Part shown: positions 8,965 to 16,171 of the stretch, one piece after another
How the letters are laid out: the number at the start of each line of letters is the position of its first letter
How positions within the stretch are numbered: the first letter of the stretch is position 1
Assembly: GCF_001517975.1 (NCBI RefSeq)
Contig: NZ_KQ950181.1
Span: 600,542 to 642,448, forward strand
Length of the DNA: 41,907 bases
Source: Thermobifida cellulosilytica TB100
GTDB lineage: Bacteria; Actinomycetota; Actinomycetes; Streptosporangiales; Streptosporangiaceae
Reading direction: 5' to 3'
The notes under the pieces: generated by a model
Seen by the model: the letters and a program-made list of their open reading frames with translations, nothing else
The model's database searches: none
Told to the model about the DNA's origin: nothing
Translations under genes and position numbers: made by a program

Positions 8965-9081
8965 ATGGACGAGGAGATCTATCAGCCCCCCGAACTGGTC
9001 GAACTGGGAGACGCCCGTGAAGTGACGCTGGGAGCGGCGGACGACGACACCGCCGACATGAACACGGCCAAGTACTACTAG
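8965..9081 (+). CDS. Lasso peptide precursor
   Basis: A 38-residue precursor with ATG after GGAAGGAAAAG. The leader (1-22) carries the recognition motif Y6-x2-P9-x-L11-x3-G15 used by RRE proteins, and Thr21 at position -2 of the cut site. The predicted core is GAADDDTADMNTAKYY. Gly1 would form the macrolactam with Asp9, the only acidic residue at ring positions 7-9, leaving a 7-residue tail ending in two Tyr that could plug the ring. Asp6-Thr7 inside the ring is the dipeptide expected to become an aspartimide under the methyltransferase at 11767. The following genes supply cyclase, RRE protein and protease. From memory this matches the cellulonodin-2/lihuanodin class; I could not compare the sequences. 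Confidence 0.92.
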   Translation: MDEEIYQPPELVELGDAREVTLGAADDDTADMNTAKYY

Positions 9082-9157
9082 GCCGCTCTGTCCGCAGGAA
9101 CTGCGGAACAGCCGTTTCGGCGACGTGGGTGAGCAAGCGGATCTCAGCCGCAGGACG

Positions 9158-9185
9158 GGGTGGGCCTCCCATGAGAGGCCCACCC
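9158..9185 (+). terminator. Hairpin between precursor and processing genes
   Basis: A perfect 11-bp inverted repeat (9158-9168 and 9175-9185) with a 6-base loop lies between the precursor stop and the cyclase start. Such hairpins often act as partial terminators or protect the short precursor transcript, giving more precursor than enzyme. The cyclase ribosome site (GAAGGA) follows within 15 bases. Confidence 0.65.
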
Positions 9186-9207
9186 TTCAAACCGAAGGAA
9201 CGCGTCC

Positions 9208-11046
9208 ATGGCGATACGGAAGTTCTTCATCGGGTCCGTGCGGAAAGCCGCCGGAAGGCGGCAAACCCACAGATCGATACCACTGGCCGAGCAGCACACA
9301 CTAACCCTGGTCGGTGAATGGCCGGAATCCAGGGTTCGACGGTTGCACGCTGAGGGACGCCACGTGACCCTGCTAGGGGAATGCTTCGCCTCCGACCAAA
9401 ATCTTGTAGACGCCCTGACCGATGACGCTTCCCTCCCCGAAGCCGCGGAGGCGTTGGCAAGACTGGCGGGCTCTTACAGCACTGTTGTCACCGACGGAGT
9501 AACCACAGCGGTCACAGGAGACATCGCGGGTCTGCACCGGATCTGGTTTCGCCGTGGTGAAAGAGAAGTCCAGTACGCGTCCAGCCCACTCCCACTGGCT
9601 GCCATGAATGGGTACCGCCTGGATCAGGAGGCACTGGCCGCCCACTTGTTCTGCGCCGAGTTCAGTCCAAGCCTGGGCGGTGATTCGCTGTTCGACAGCG
9701 TCAGAGCGCTGGCACCAGATCAGATACTTCTCGTCCGGAACGGCACGGCAACGGTACTGCGACGCATGTTCCCGACCGAGCAGACGGGCTTCTTCGCCGC
9801 GAGCACAGCACTTCGTCATGCTCTGCAGGAGAGCGTGCACCACCGCACCACGAAAGCTGCCGCTGTTTCTGCAGACTTCTCCGGTGGTCTGGACTCCTCC
9901 ACGCTGGCACTGCTCGCAGCTCAGCACCACCAGGAACCAATACAAGTGGTCACCTACGCCGACCCGTTCGCCCGCAACGACGACGACATCGTCCATGCGG
10001 CGCGTTTCGCAGGAATGGAGTCCTCTCTGAGGCAGACCGTTGTCGAAGGAACCACGCAAACTCTGCCCTTCACCAACATGGCGGCAACGCCGTTCACAGA
10101 GGAACCCAGCCTCGACTCGGTCATCTACGCCCGTGACCGAGCCCGGCTTCTACCCGTCGTGGGCACCTCGGTGCACTTGACCGGAGACGGAGGCGACGTG
10201 GTGCTCGGAGCCCCTCTCACCTACCTTGCTGATCTGGCTCGTCCACGTCATCTGCTCCGCTTCCTCCGAGAGTCCGGGGCCTGGGCAAGACTTCGCCACC
10301 GGCCGGTACACCGTGTTGTGCAAGCCGCCGTGGACACCGCCCGCACAAGCTATTCCGCCACACTCACACACCTGGCCCACGAACTGGAGAGCAACGATCC
10401 CCCTGAATGGAGGCGTCACCCGGCTGTCGAACGCAACATCGTGTGGGCGTCCCTCTCCCGAGCGGCAGACTGGGGGACCCGTGCGGCGCGGACAGCCGTG
10501 GCAGAACGCCTCCGCCGCGCAGCCGAAACCGTGACAGGTATTGAAGGGGCCGACGCACACACACTACGCACGATCCATCGGCACACGGCTGCCTCCCGGT
10601 CCTTCATCGATATCGCCGAACACCTGGGTGTGCAGATCGCCATGCCCTTCTTCGACAACCAGGTCGTGGCAGCCTGCCTCAGCGTTCCTGCCACGCAACG
10701 GGCCTCGGTCGACCGGGTCAAACCTCTGCTCGGGGCAGCTATGACCGGTCTGCTTCCCCCTGAACTGTTCGAACGGCGAACCAAGGGCGACTACAGCGCC
10801 AGTGAGTACCACGGAATCCGCCGCAATGCGGCAGCGCTGCGCTCCTTACTCCGGGATTCCCGGCTCGGTGATCTCGGAATCATCGATCCTTCTTCGGTGC
10901 TGCGCGAACTGGAGGCCGCAGCCAGCGGTGCATACGCGGCGATGGCCTCCCTCGGGGAGGTGTTCGCCTTCGAGGTGTGGTTGCGCGGACTTGACCACCA
11001 ACCCCGTGTGTCTTTCTCCCCATCGACGCTGCTGGAGGTGTGTTGA
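9208..11046 (+). CDS. Lasso peptide cyclase (asparagine synthetase B homologue)
   Basis: Activates the ring acidic side chain (predicted Asp9 of the core) with ATP as the adenylate, so the core N-terminus can attack to form the macrolactam. The ATG at 9208 follows GAAGGA; 612 residues, normal for lasso C proteins. The N-terminal glutaminase-like fold has lost the catalytic Cys, as expected since ammonia is not used. The synthetase domain has the PP-loop SGGLDSS (225-231), the LTGDGGDVVLGAP segment and a late helical region (HLGVQIAMPFFDNQVV, RRTKGDYSASEYHG) typical of the family. It overlaps the next gene by one base. Confidence 0.93.
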   Translation: MAIRKFFIGSVRKAAGRRQTHRSIPLAEQHTLTLVGEWPESRVRRLHAEGRHVTLLGECFASDQNLVDALTDDASLPEAAEALARLAGSYSTVVTDGVTTAVTGDIAGLHRIWFRRGEREVQYASSPLPLAAMNGYRLDQEALAAHLFCAEFSPSLGGDSLFDSVRALAPDQILLVRNGTATVLRRMFPTEQTGFFAASTALRHALQESVHHRTTKAAAVSADFSGGLDSSTLALLAAQHHQEPIQVVTYADPFARNDDDIVHAARFAGMESSLRQTVVEGTTQTLPFTNMAATPFTEEPSLDSVIYARDRARLLPVVGTSVHLTGDGGDVVLGAPLTYLADLARPRHLLRFLRESGAWARLRHRPVHRVVQAAVDTARTSYSATLTHLAHELESNDPPEWRRHPAVERNIVWASLSRAADWGTRAARTAVAERLRRAAETVTGIEGADAHTLRTIHRHTAASRSFIDIAEHLGVQIAMPFFDNQVVAACLSVPATQRASVDRVKPLLGAAMTGLLPPELFERRTKGDYSASEYHGIRRNAAALRSLLRDSRLGDLGIIDPSSVLRELEAAASGAYAAMASLGEVFAFEVWLRGLDHQPRVSFSPSTLLEVC

Positions 11047-11321
11047 TGACAGCTGTCAAGCCGGCCTCGAACGTGTGTTCCGTGGCTACCGACGACGGAG
11101 CGGTACTCCTGGACCTCGGCACCGGGAAGTTTTTCGGGCTCAATCCGACCGCTGCGGTGATCTGGGCCGAGCTCGCCACCGGCAAGGACATGGCCGCGCT
11201 TGTACCGGAGTTGGCGTCCAGATTCGAAGTTGGCGAGGAACGGATGAAAACCGATATTCGTGAGCTCGTTGAGGTTCTGCGCCGACACCGTCTCATCGAC
11301 GAGAGAAGGACAGCCAAGTGA
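11046..11321 (+). CDS. Lasso RiPP recognition element protein (B1, PqqD-like)
   Basis: Binds the precursor leader and delivers it to the protease and cyclase. The ATG at 11046 lies a suitable distance after GGAGG; a GTG at 11040 in the same frame is a weaker alternative. 91 residues with the PqqD fold: beta strands (GAVLLDLGTGKFFGLNPTAAVIW) and then the winged-helix part (LASRFEVGEERMKTDIRELVEVLRRHRLI, shown in part). It overlaps the protease gene by 4 bases (GTGA), so B1 and B2 are probably made together, the split arrangement common in actinobacteria. Confidence 0.92.
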   Translation: MTAVKPASNVCSVATDDGAVLLDLGTGKFFGLNPTAAVIWAELATGKDMAALVPELASRFEVGEERMKTDIRELVEVLRRHRLIDERRTAK

Positions 11322-11737
11322 GCATGCACATGGCTCTGCCTCCTCCTCCCACCGTCCGGCTGAAAATCCGGCATCGTGCCGCGGGTCTGCTCGGCTTCGT
11401 ATTGGCCCTGGTACTGCTCAGATTTCCCATAGGTCGTGCCGTGGTGGTTGTCACCCGAGTCAAAAATTGTGTGGCTTCCCCTGCCTCCCCGGATGAGGCC
11501 CTGACCGCGGTGGTTGCGGCCAGGAACGCGGCCCGCTGGTTTCCTGGCCGGGCGGCCTGTCTGGAGAATTCCCTGGCCGCCACATTCACTTCTCTTCTGC
11601 TGCGTCGCCGTCTCGACTGGTGTATCGGGGCGCGACTCATGCCCTACGCCGCGCACGCCTGGGTTGAAACCGGTAACCGACCTGTGGGGGAACCCCACAC
11701 ACCAGATCGCCCCTATCTACTGCTGCTTCGTGTATGA
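11318..11737 (+). CDS. Lasso leader peptidase (B2, transglutaminase-like)
   Basis: Removes the leader after Leu22 so that cyclisation can proceed. 139 residues, GTG start overlapping B1. The family triad is visible: Cys81 in RAACLENSLA, His113 in AAHAWVE, and a likely Asp130. The N-terminal half is more hydrophobic (LLGFVLALVLLRFPIG), as in many B2 proteins. The gene ends 29 bases before the methyltransferase. Confidence 0.9.
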   Translation: MSMHMALPPPPTVRLKIRHRAAGLLGFVLALVLLRFPIGRAVVVVTRVKNCVASPASPDEALTAVVAARNAARWFPGRAACLENSLAATFTSLLLRRRLDWCIGARLMPYAAHAWVETGNRPVGEPHTPDRPYLLLLRV

Positions 11738-11766
11738 CCCACCACACCTTCTTGGAAAGGCCTGCC

Positions 11767-12792
11767 ATGTCCATCAGTCCGCCTATCGCTGCCGCTCTGG
11801 CCACTGTCGACGAGGACTACTACACGCGCCGTCCCGACGGGAGCGTGCTCGCCCAGACCACGTCGGCGCGGACGATCGCGCGCATGCTGGACGCACTCGA
11901 CGTCCGCCCCGGACACCGAGTGCTGGAGATCGGCACCGGGTCGGGATTCTCCGGTGCCCTGCTGCGGGAACTGGTCGGCGAAACGGGACAGGTCGTGTCG
12001 GTGGACGTGGTGGCGGACCTGGTCGACCGGGCCCGTGACCTGCACACCAAGCGCGGGCGCGAGGACATCGACGTGCTCCTCGGCGACGGACTCCTGGGAG
12101 CGCCCACCCGCGGCCCGTTCGACCGGATCGTCGCCTGGGCGAGCGCCGAACGCATCTTTCGGGCCTGGGTGGAGCAGAGTGTCGCGGGCGCGGTGCTGGT
12201 GGTCCCGGTCGAACTGACCGCGCGGGTGCGCACCACCGCGATCGTCCGCCTGCACACCACCCCTGGCGGCGACCCGGTCGCGGACAAGGTGTTCGCAGGC
12301 GGCTACGTGGAGATGCACTCCGAAGAACTCACCCAGTGGCTGGTGCCGCCCCGGGGCGTCGACGCGCTCGTCCACGACACGCAGGGGCAGCCGTGGTGGC
12401 TCTCCGCCGACTGGGCCGGACGGGACCGGGCTGCGGCCGAACACCTACTCGCTCTTCTCGGTACCGGGGCCGAAGCCCGTCCCCTGTTGGCAGAGGACGA
12501 GTCGGGGCAGGACTTCGTGGCGTTCCTGTACGCCACCCGCCCGGAGGAGTTCGGCGTGGTCGGCCTGGGACAGACCGGATGGCGGCTCGGCGTCACCAGC
12601 CCGTCCGGGGCCGCGCTGGTCACCAGACGCCAGGCCAGTGACGCCGTGTGCGCGGGAGAACAGACCGCGTTCGACCGTCTGTGTTCCTGGGTGGAGGAAT
12701 GGAGGACAGCGGGTCGGCCCGGCTACGCGGACCTGCGCCCCGTGCTGTACCGGCAGGCCGACGGCTGGACCGTGCGCGCGGAGTTGGTCTGA
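11767..12792 (+). CDS. Lasso peptide O-methyltransferase, PIMT homologue
   Basis: Predicted to methylate a ring Asp side chain of the lasso peptide; the ester is then attacked by the next backbone amide to give an aspartimide. The ATG at 11767 has GGAAAGG upstream; 341 residues, clearly longer than housekeeping isoaspartyl methyltransferase (about 220). Residues 1-215 are the PIMT domain with SAM motif VLEIGTGSGFSG (52-63) and the LAQTTSARTIARML region. The last 125 or so residues are a C-terminal extension (HDTQGQPWWLSADW, WRLGVTSPSG) that I recall as characteristic of lasso-associated members and may bind the folded substrate. Codon use is more GC-rich than in the preceding lasso genes. Confidence 0.9.
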   Translation: MSISPPIAAALATVDEDYYTRRPDGSVLAQTTSARTIARMLDALDVRPGHRVLEIGTGSGFSGALLRELVGETGQVVSVDVVADLVDRARDLHTKRGREDIDVLLGDGLLGAPTRGPFDRIVAWASAERIFRAWVEQSVAGAVLVVPVELTARVRTTAIVRLHTTPGGDPVADKVFAGGYVEMHSEELTQWLVPPRGVDALVHDTQGQPWWLSADWAGRDRAAAEHLLALLGTGAEARPLLAEDESGQDFVAFLYATRPEEFGVVGLGQTGWRLGVTSPSGAALVTRRQASDAVCAGEQTAFDRLCSWVEEWRTAGRPGYADLRPVLYRQADGWTVRAELV

Positions 12793-12794
12793 CC

Positions 12795-12831
12795 GTGGCA
12801 GCGGTCCTGCTCCGAGCGGGACCGCTGCCAC
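12795..12831. terminator. Strong bidirectional terminator
   Basis: A perfect 13-bp inverted repeat, 12795-12807 and 12819-12831, with an 11-base loop. It sits exactly between the convergent methyltransferase and gltX genes and closes the lasso operon. Confidence 0.8.
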
Positions 12832-12836
12832 TGCCG

Positions 12837-14252
12837 TCAGGCATTCAGTCTGTCCAGGGCGGCCTGAATCCGGTGCAGGGTGCGGTCACGGCCGAGGACT
12901 TCCAGTGACTCGAACAGCGGCAGCCCGACGGTGCGGCCGGTCACGGCAACCCGTACCGGGGCCTGGGCCTTGCCGAGTTTGAGGCCGTGGCCCGCCCCGA
13001 CCTCCTCCAACGCGCTCTTCAGCGAGGCGGCCTCCCAGGCCAGCGCCGGATCGGTGAAGCGGTCGAGCGTATCGGCGAGCACCGGTCGGGCGGTGTCGGA
13101 CCGCATCGCCTTGGCCCAACTCTTCTCGTCCCGCACCGGTTGCTCCAGGAACAGGAAGTCGACGTAGGCGGCGATCTCACCGAGCACGGAGACACGGCTC
13201 TGCGCCAGCGGCGCCACCCGGGCGAAGGTGGCCGCGTCGTAGGCCTCCTTCGGCCAGGGCACGTTCTCGGCGTGCAGATAGGGGGTGCAGCGTTCGACGA
13301 ACTCCGTGGTGTCCAGGGCGCGGATGTACTCCCCGTTGAACGCGCGCAGTTTCTTCTCGTCGAAGAAGGCCGGAGAGGAGTTGACGTCGGCCAGGTCGAA
13401 CAGCGGCACCATCTGGTCCAACGGCATGATCTCGCGGTCCTCGCCCGGGGCCCAGCCCAACAGCATCAGGTAGTTGACCATCGCCTCGGGTAGAAAGCCC
13501 TCGGCCCGGTAGGACTCCAGGGAGACCTTGTCACGGCGCTTGGACAGCTTCTGCCGCCTGTCGTTGACCAGCACCGGCGCGTGCGCCCACACCGGCGGGA
13601 TGTGTCCCAGGGCCTGCCACAGCAGTTGCTGCTTGGGTGTGTTGGACAGGTGCTCCTCACCGCGGATGACGTGGGCGATGCCCATCTCGGCGTCGTCGAC
13701 CACATTGGCCAGCACGAACAGCGCCGAACCGTCACCGCGGGCGATGACGAAGTCCTCCAGTGCGGAGTGCGGAAACTCCACCCGACCCCGAATCCGGTCC
13801 TCCACCACCGTGGTGCCGCCCTCAGGAACCCGGAACCGCAACGCCCGGCCCGCCGCGGCCTCCAGGCCCCGCTCCCGGCAGTGGCCGTCGTAGCCGAGGT
13901 TGGGATTGTCACGGCGCTGCTGCACCTGCTCGCGAGTGCAGTCGCAGTAGTAGGCCAAACCCTCCGCGAACAGGCGCTGGGCGGCCTTGGCGTGCTTGGC
14001 GGCGTAGTCGGTCTGGAAGTAGGGGCCCTCGTACTGGCTGTCGTCCACACCCAGCCAGGCCATGGCCTGCAGAATGCCCTCGGTCCACTCGGGACGGGAG
14101 CGGGCCGTGTCGGTGTCCTCGATCCGCAGCACCATGGTTCCACCGGATTGTCGCGCGACCACCCAGTTCAGCAGTAGCGACCGGGCGTTGCCCACGTGGA
14201 ACATGCCGGTCGGTGACGGAGCGAACCTGGTGCGAATCGAAGAGTCAACCAC
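12837..14252 (-). CDS. gltX: Glutamyl-tRNA synthetase
   Basis: Charges tRNA-Glu with glutamate. 471 residues, GTG start at 14252 with a weak ribosome site. Class I motifs are present: the HIGH equivalent is HVGN (residues 19-22, in [13 protein letters not shown]) and the KMSKS equivalent is KLSKR (235-239). Cys103, Cys105 and Cys125 lie where zinc ligands sit in some family members. The rest is the anticodon-binding helical domain. HVGN is an unusual form of the signature; whether this is the only gltX in the genome or a second copy beside the lasso cluster cannot be told from the window. About 290 bases upstream hold no gene. Confidence 0.92.
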   Translation of the reverse strand: MVDSSIRTRFAPSPTGMFHVGNARSLLLNWVVARQSGGTMVLRIEDTDTARSRPEWTEGILQAMAWLGVDDSQYEGPYFQTDYAAKHAKAAQRLFAEGLAYYCDCTREQVQQRRDNPNLGYDGHCRERGLEAAAGRALRFRVPEGGTTVVEDRIRGRVEFPHSALEDFVIARGDGSALFVLANVVDDAEMGIAHVIRGEEHLSNTPKQQLLWQALGHIPPVWAHAPVLVNDRRQKLSKRRDKVSLESYRAEGFLPEAMVNYLMLLGWAPGEDREIMPLDQMVPLFDLADVNSSPAFFDEKKLRAFNGEYIRALDTTEFVERCTPYLHAENVPWPKEAYDAATFARVAPLAQSRVSVLGEIAAYVDFLFLEQPVRDEKSWAKAMRSDTARPVLADTLDRFTDPALAWEAASLKSALEEVGAGHGLKLGKAQAPVRVAVTGRTVGLPLFESLEVLGRDRTLHRIQAALDRLNA

Positions 14253-14541
14253 AAGGAAACCCTAGCGCCATTGGAAGGGAACAGAGTACGGACTGATTGG
14301 TGAGAGCTCACTCTTCTGAAAGTCGGAGTGTGGACCATGGTTTTTCTGCGGTCGTTGCGACCAACGTTGTGGCTTCCCCTCGGTTCCATGCGACCAGCAC
14401 CGTCGGAGGGGAAACGACCCGAGGTGTCGTGGCCGGAGAACCGAGGACGAGTAGTTGGAAGGACCGCGGGAAAGCGAAGGAACACAAGGTGAGGAAGGTT
14501 CTCGCCGTGATTGGGGAAACGGCAGGGACAGGAGGAGCATC

Positions 14542-14732
14542 GTGGACCACCACACCTACCGTGTATTGGTCAGCAGGGGACGAGCCCCAGGTCGACACCG
14601 CCGCAGAACTGCTATTCGCCTCCCTGGGGCGTATTCGCCTAAATCAAGGCATTTGGAGGAATTGGGCAGTTCGCTGCCGAAGTCGTTGACGACACGTCCG
14701 CTTGGGAAGCGGAGTGGAAGGGTGTCCGCTGA
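14542..14732 (+). pseudogene. Small hypothetical gene with two frameshifts
   Basis: A strong ribosome site (GGAGGAGC) precedes GTG at 14542. Protein-like pieces lie in successive frames: VDHHTYRVL, then SAGDEPQVDTAAELLFASLG, then AFGGIGQFAAEVVDDTSAWE ending WKGVR. Removing one G from the GG at 14568-14569 and one from the GG at 14648-14649 restores a single 62-residue frame. The family is unknown to me. Confidence 0.45.
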
Positions 14733-14788
14733 GCAGCAGGCTTTATGACTCGTGGCGACGCGGGACGGGTGTCGGGCACTGGGGTTTC

Positions 14789-15058
14789 TCAGAGTCTGCG
14801 GCGGTGCGCTGGTCCGGAGGAACCGGGGCGCCATTGCTCGGCGAGTACGGTCCTGATGGCCTCGGCCACTGTGGCGGGGGGTGACGGCCACGGATGGTGC
14901 GCCCGTTCAGTTGCTCGGGTGGGGGAGTGGGGCAGTGACCATGAGAGCCTGCCCGGGGTTGTCGGCGAGTTCCACGGTGAAGGCCAGCGGTGTCGCACAG
15001 AACCCTTGGGTGTAGGCCGGCCGGTGGCGTCCGCGCCATCGGTGGGTGTCACCGTCAA
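14789..15058 (-). pseudogene. Possible small gene with two frameshifts
   Basis: On the minus strand a TTG-started frame (MTVTPTDGADATGR) can be joined to YTQGFCATPLAFTVELADNP and then to HHPWPSPPATVAEAIRTVLA ending AHRRRL. This needs one added base near 15016-15022 and one removed from the G5 run at 14921-14925. The restored product would be about 88 residues. The sequence reads like real protein, but no family was recognised and the assignment is tentative. Confidence 0.3.
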
Positions 15059-15337
15059 ACGGTGATGAGGCTCGCCCTCTTCTTACCAGTGTCACGCGTT
15101 TTCCTTTGGGGATGGCGTCGGCACTTCGGCGACAGTGGGGTTTTCATGTCTGCCCGGCCCGGGACATCCGCAACCACAACGGCGAGCAACCACGAACCGG
15201 GAACAGGCCGCCGGGCGCGTGGCCGGATCCTGCCAGTTTCCGCGATGGTCTGACGGCTCGGCCCGTGCTGTGGTGGGATACCGGTCGGCGAAGCCCAGCC
15301 CCGTGGCAGCGTGGCTGTGGTCGAGAGGAGGGGGCAG

Positions 15338-15639
15338 GTGCCAGGCGAGTACGAGCGCATCGCGTCGATCGACGATCCGTTCGCTCTGCTCCGGGCGGCG
15401 ACCGAACGCCTTGCCCAAGCACAGCAGGAGGTGACCGATCTGGCTCGGTTGCGTCGCCGTGTGATTCAGGACCTGCACGCTCAGGGTTGTCGTATGCCCA
15501 GATCGCCAAGCAGGCGGGTTTGAGTCGAGGGCGCATCCACCAGATCCGGCGCACCGATCCGGCTTCGGAGGGGACGTTCCCCGCTCCTGTCCCGGAGTCT
15601 GGTGAGGCGGACGTGGACCCAACAGTCAGCCGTCGGTGA
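15338..15639 (+). pseudogene. Sigma-70 region 4-like HTH protein, one frameshift
   Basis: The GTG at 15338 follows an AGGAGGGGGC ribosome site. The first part (IDDPFALLRAATERLAQAQ, LARLRRRVIQDLHAQG) and the second (LSYAQIAKQAGLSRGRIHQI) form a familiar small actinobacterial HTH protein resembling sigma factor region 4. They are in different frames: one T is missing from the run at 15487-15488 (GGTTG where GGTTTG is expected). With it restored the gene is exactly 100 residues. Such proteins are common beside regulators and mobile genes; the target is unknown. Confidence 0.65.
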
Positions 15640-15694
15640 TGGTGTCCCCAGCGCCCTTGGGACAGCTCAGGATGGCACTGGGGACACCATCACC
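15635..15694. repeat. 60-bp palindromic element with related copies
   Basis: A perfect 17-bp inverted repeat: GGTGATGGTGTCCCCAG at 15635-15651 and its complement at 15678-15694, with a 26-base spacer. The left arm overlaps the stop of the HTH gene. Parts of the same motif recur as direct copies: CTGGGGACA at 15708-15716 and CAGGGACACGATCAC at 15740-15754 (12 of 15 bases). It may be a terminator, a protein-binding array, or a short palindromic repeat family. Confidence 0.7.
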
Positions 15695-15809
15695 CGCGAT
15701 CCGGACGCTGGGGACATGCCCGACGTGTGATCCTGGCTCCAGGGACACGATCACGCCGGGTTGGCGGACCAAGTCCCGTGGGTAGTTGGCCACAGAGAGT
15801 GGGTGGAGA

Positions 15810-15992
15810 GTGAAGCCGACACCGCATCCGACCTTCGGCCTGCTCGCTGCGGCCCTGTCCGCATCGATCCTCGCCGTCGACCTCCCCTACTACGCCGTCG
15901 CGGCATCGGCGGCTCTGGTCGTTCTTATCGCCGTCTGGCTCGTGGTGGCGGTCCGCGACGCGAAGAAGAGAGCCCGCGGCGGCCCCCGCTAG
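15810..15992 (+). CDS. Small membrane protein
   Basis: GTG at 15810 (an upstream in-frame TTG at 15786 is the alternative); 60 residues. Two adjacent hydrophobic segments (FGLLAAALSASILAV and VAASAALVVLIAVWLVVAV) are followed by a basic tail (RDAKKRARGG), as in a hairpin inner-membrane protein with the tail inside. It converges on the Wadjet operon, 179 bases from jetD; that gap contains nothing notable. No family recognised. Confidence 0.5.
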   Translation: MKPTPHPTFGLLAAALSASILAVDLPYYAVAASAALVVLIAVWLVVAVRDAKKRARGGPR

Positions 15993-16171
15993 CCGCCTCG
16001 CGGACCCCCGCGCCACCGCCGTGCTCCTTCCGGACAGTTCCCGGAGGATGGCGGGCGCCGCGTCGAGGCCGCCGGGGCCTCCGGGACTGTCCCGGGCCGG
16101 GATCCCCGGAACCGTCGCCTCGGACATGCGGGCTTCACCGCCGCAGACCAGGCCGCCTTCTCCCCGGCCTC

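Noticed and set aside
8872-9081. Longer reading of the lasso precursor starting upstream
   Set aside because: The extra N-terminus has no leader character; the ATG at 8965 has the best ribosome site and gives a leader of normal length.
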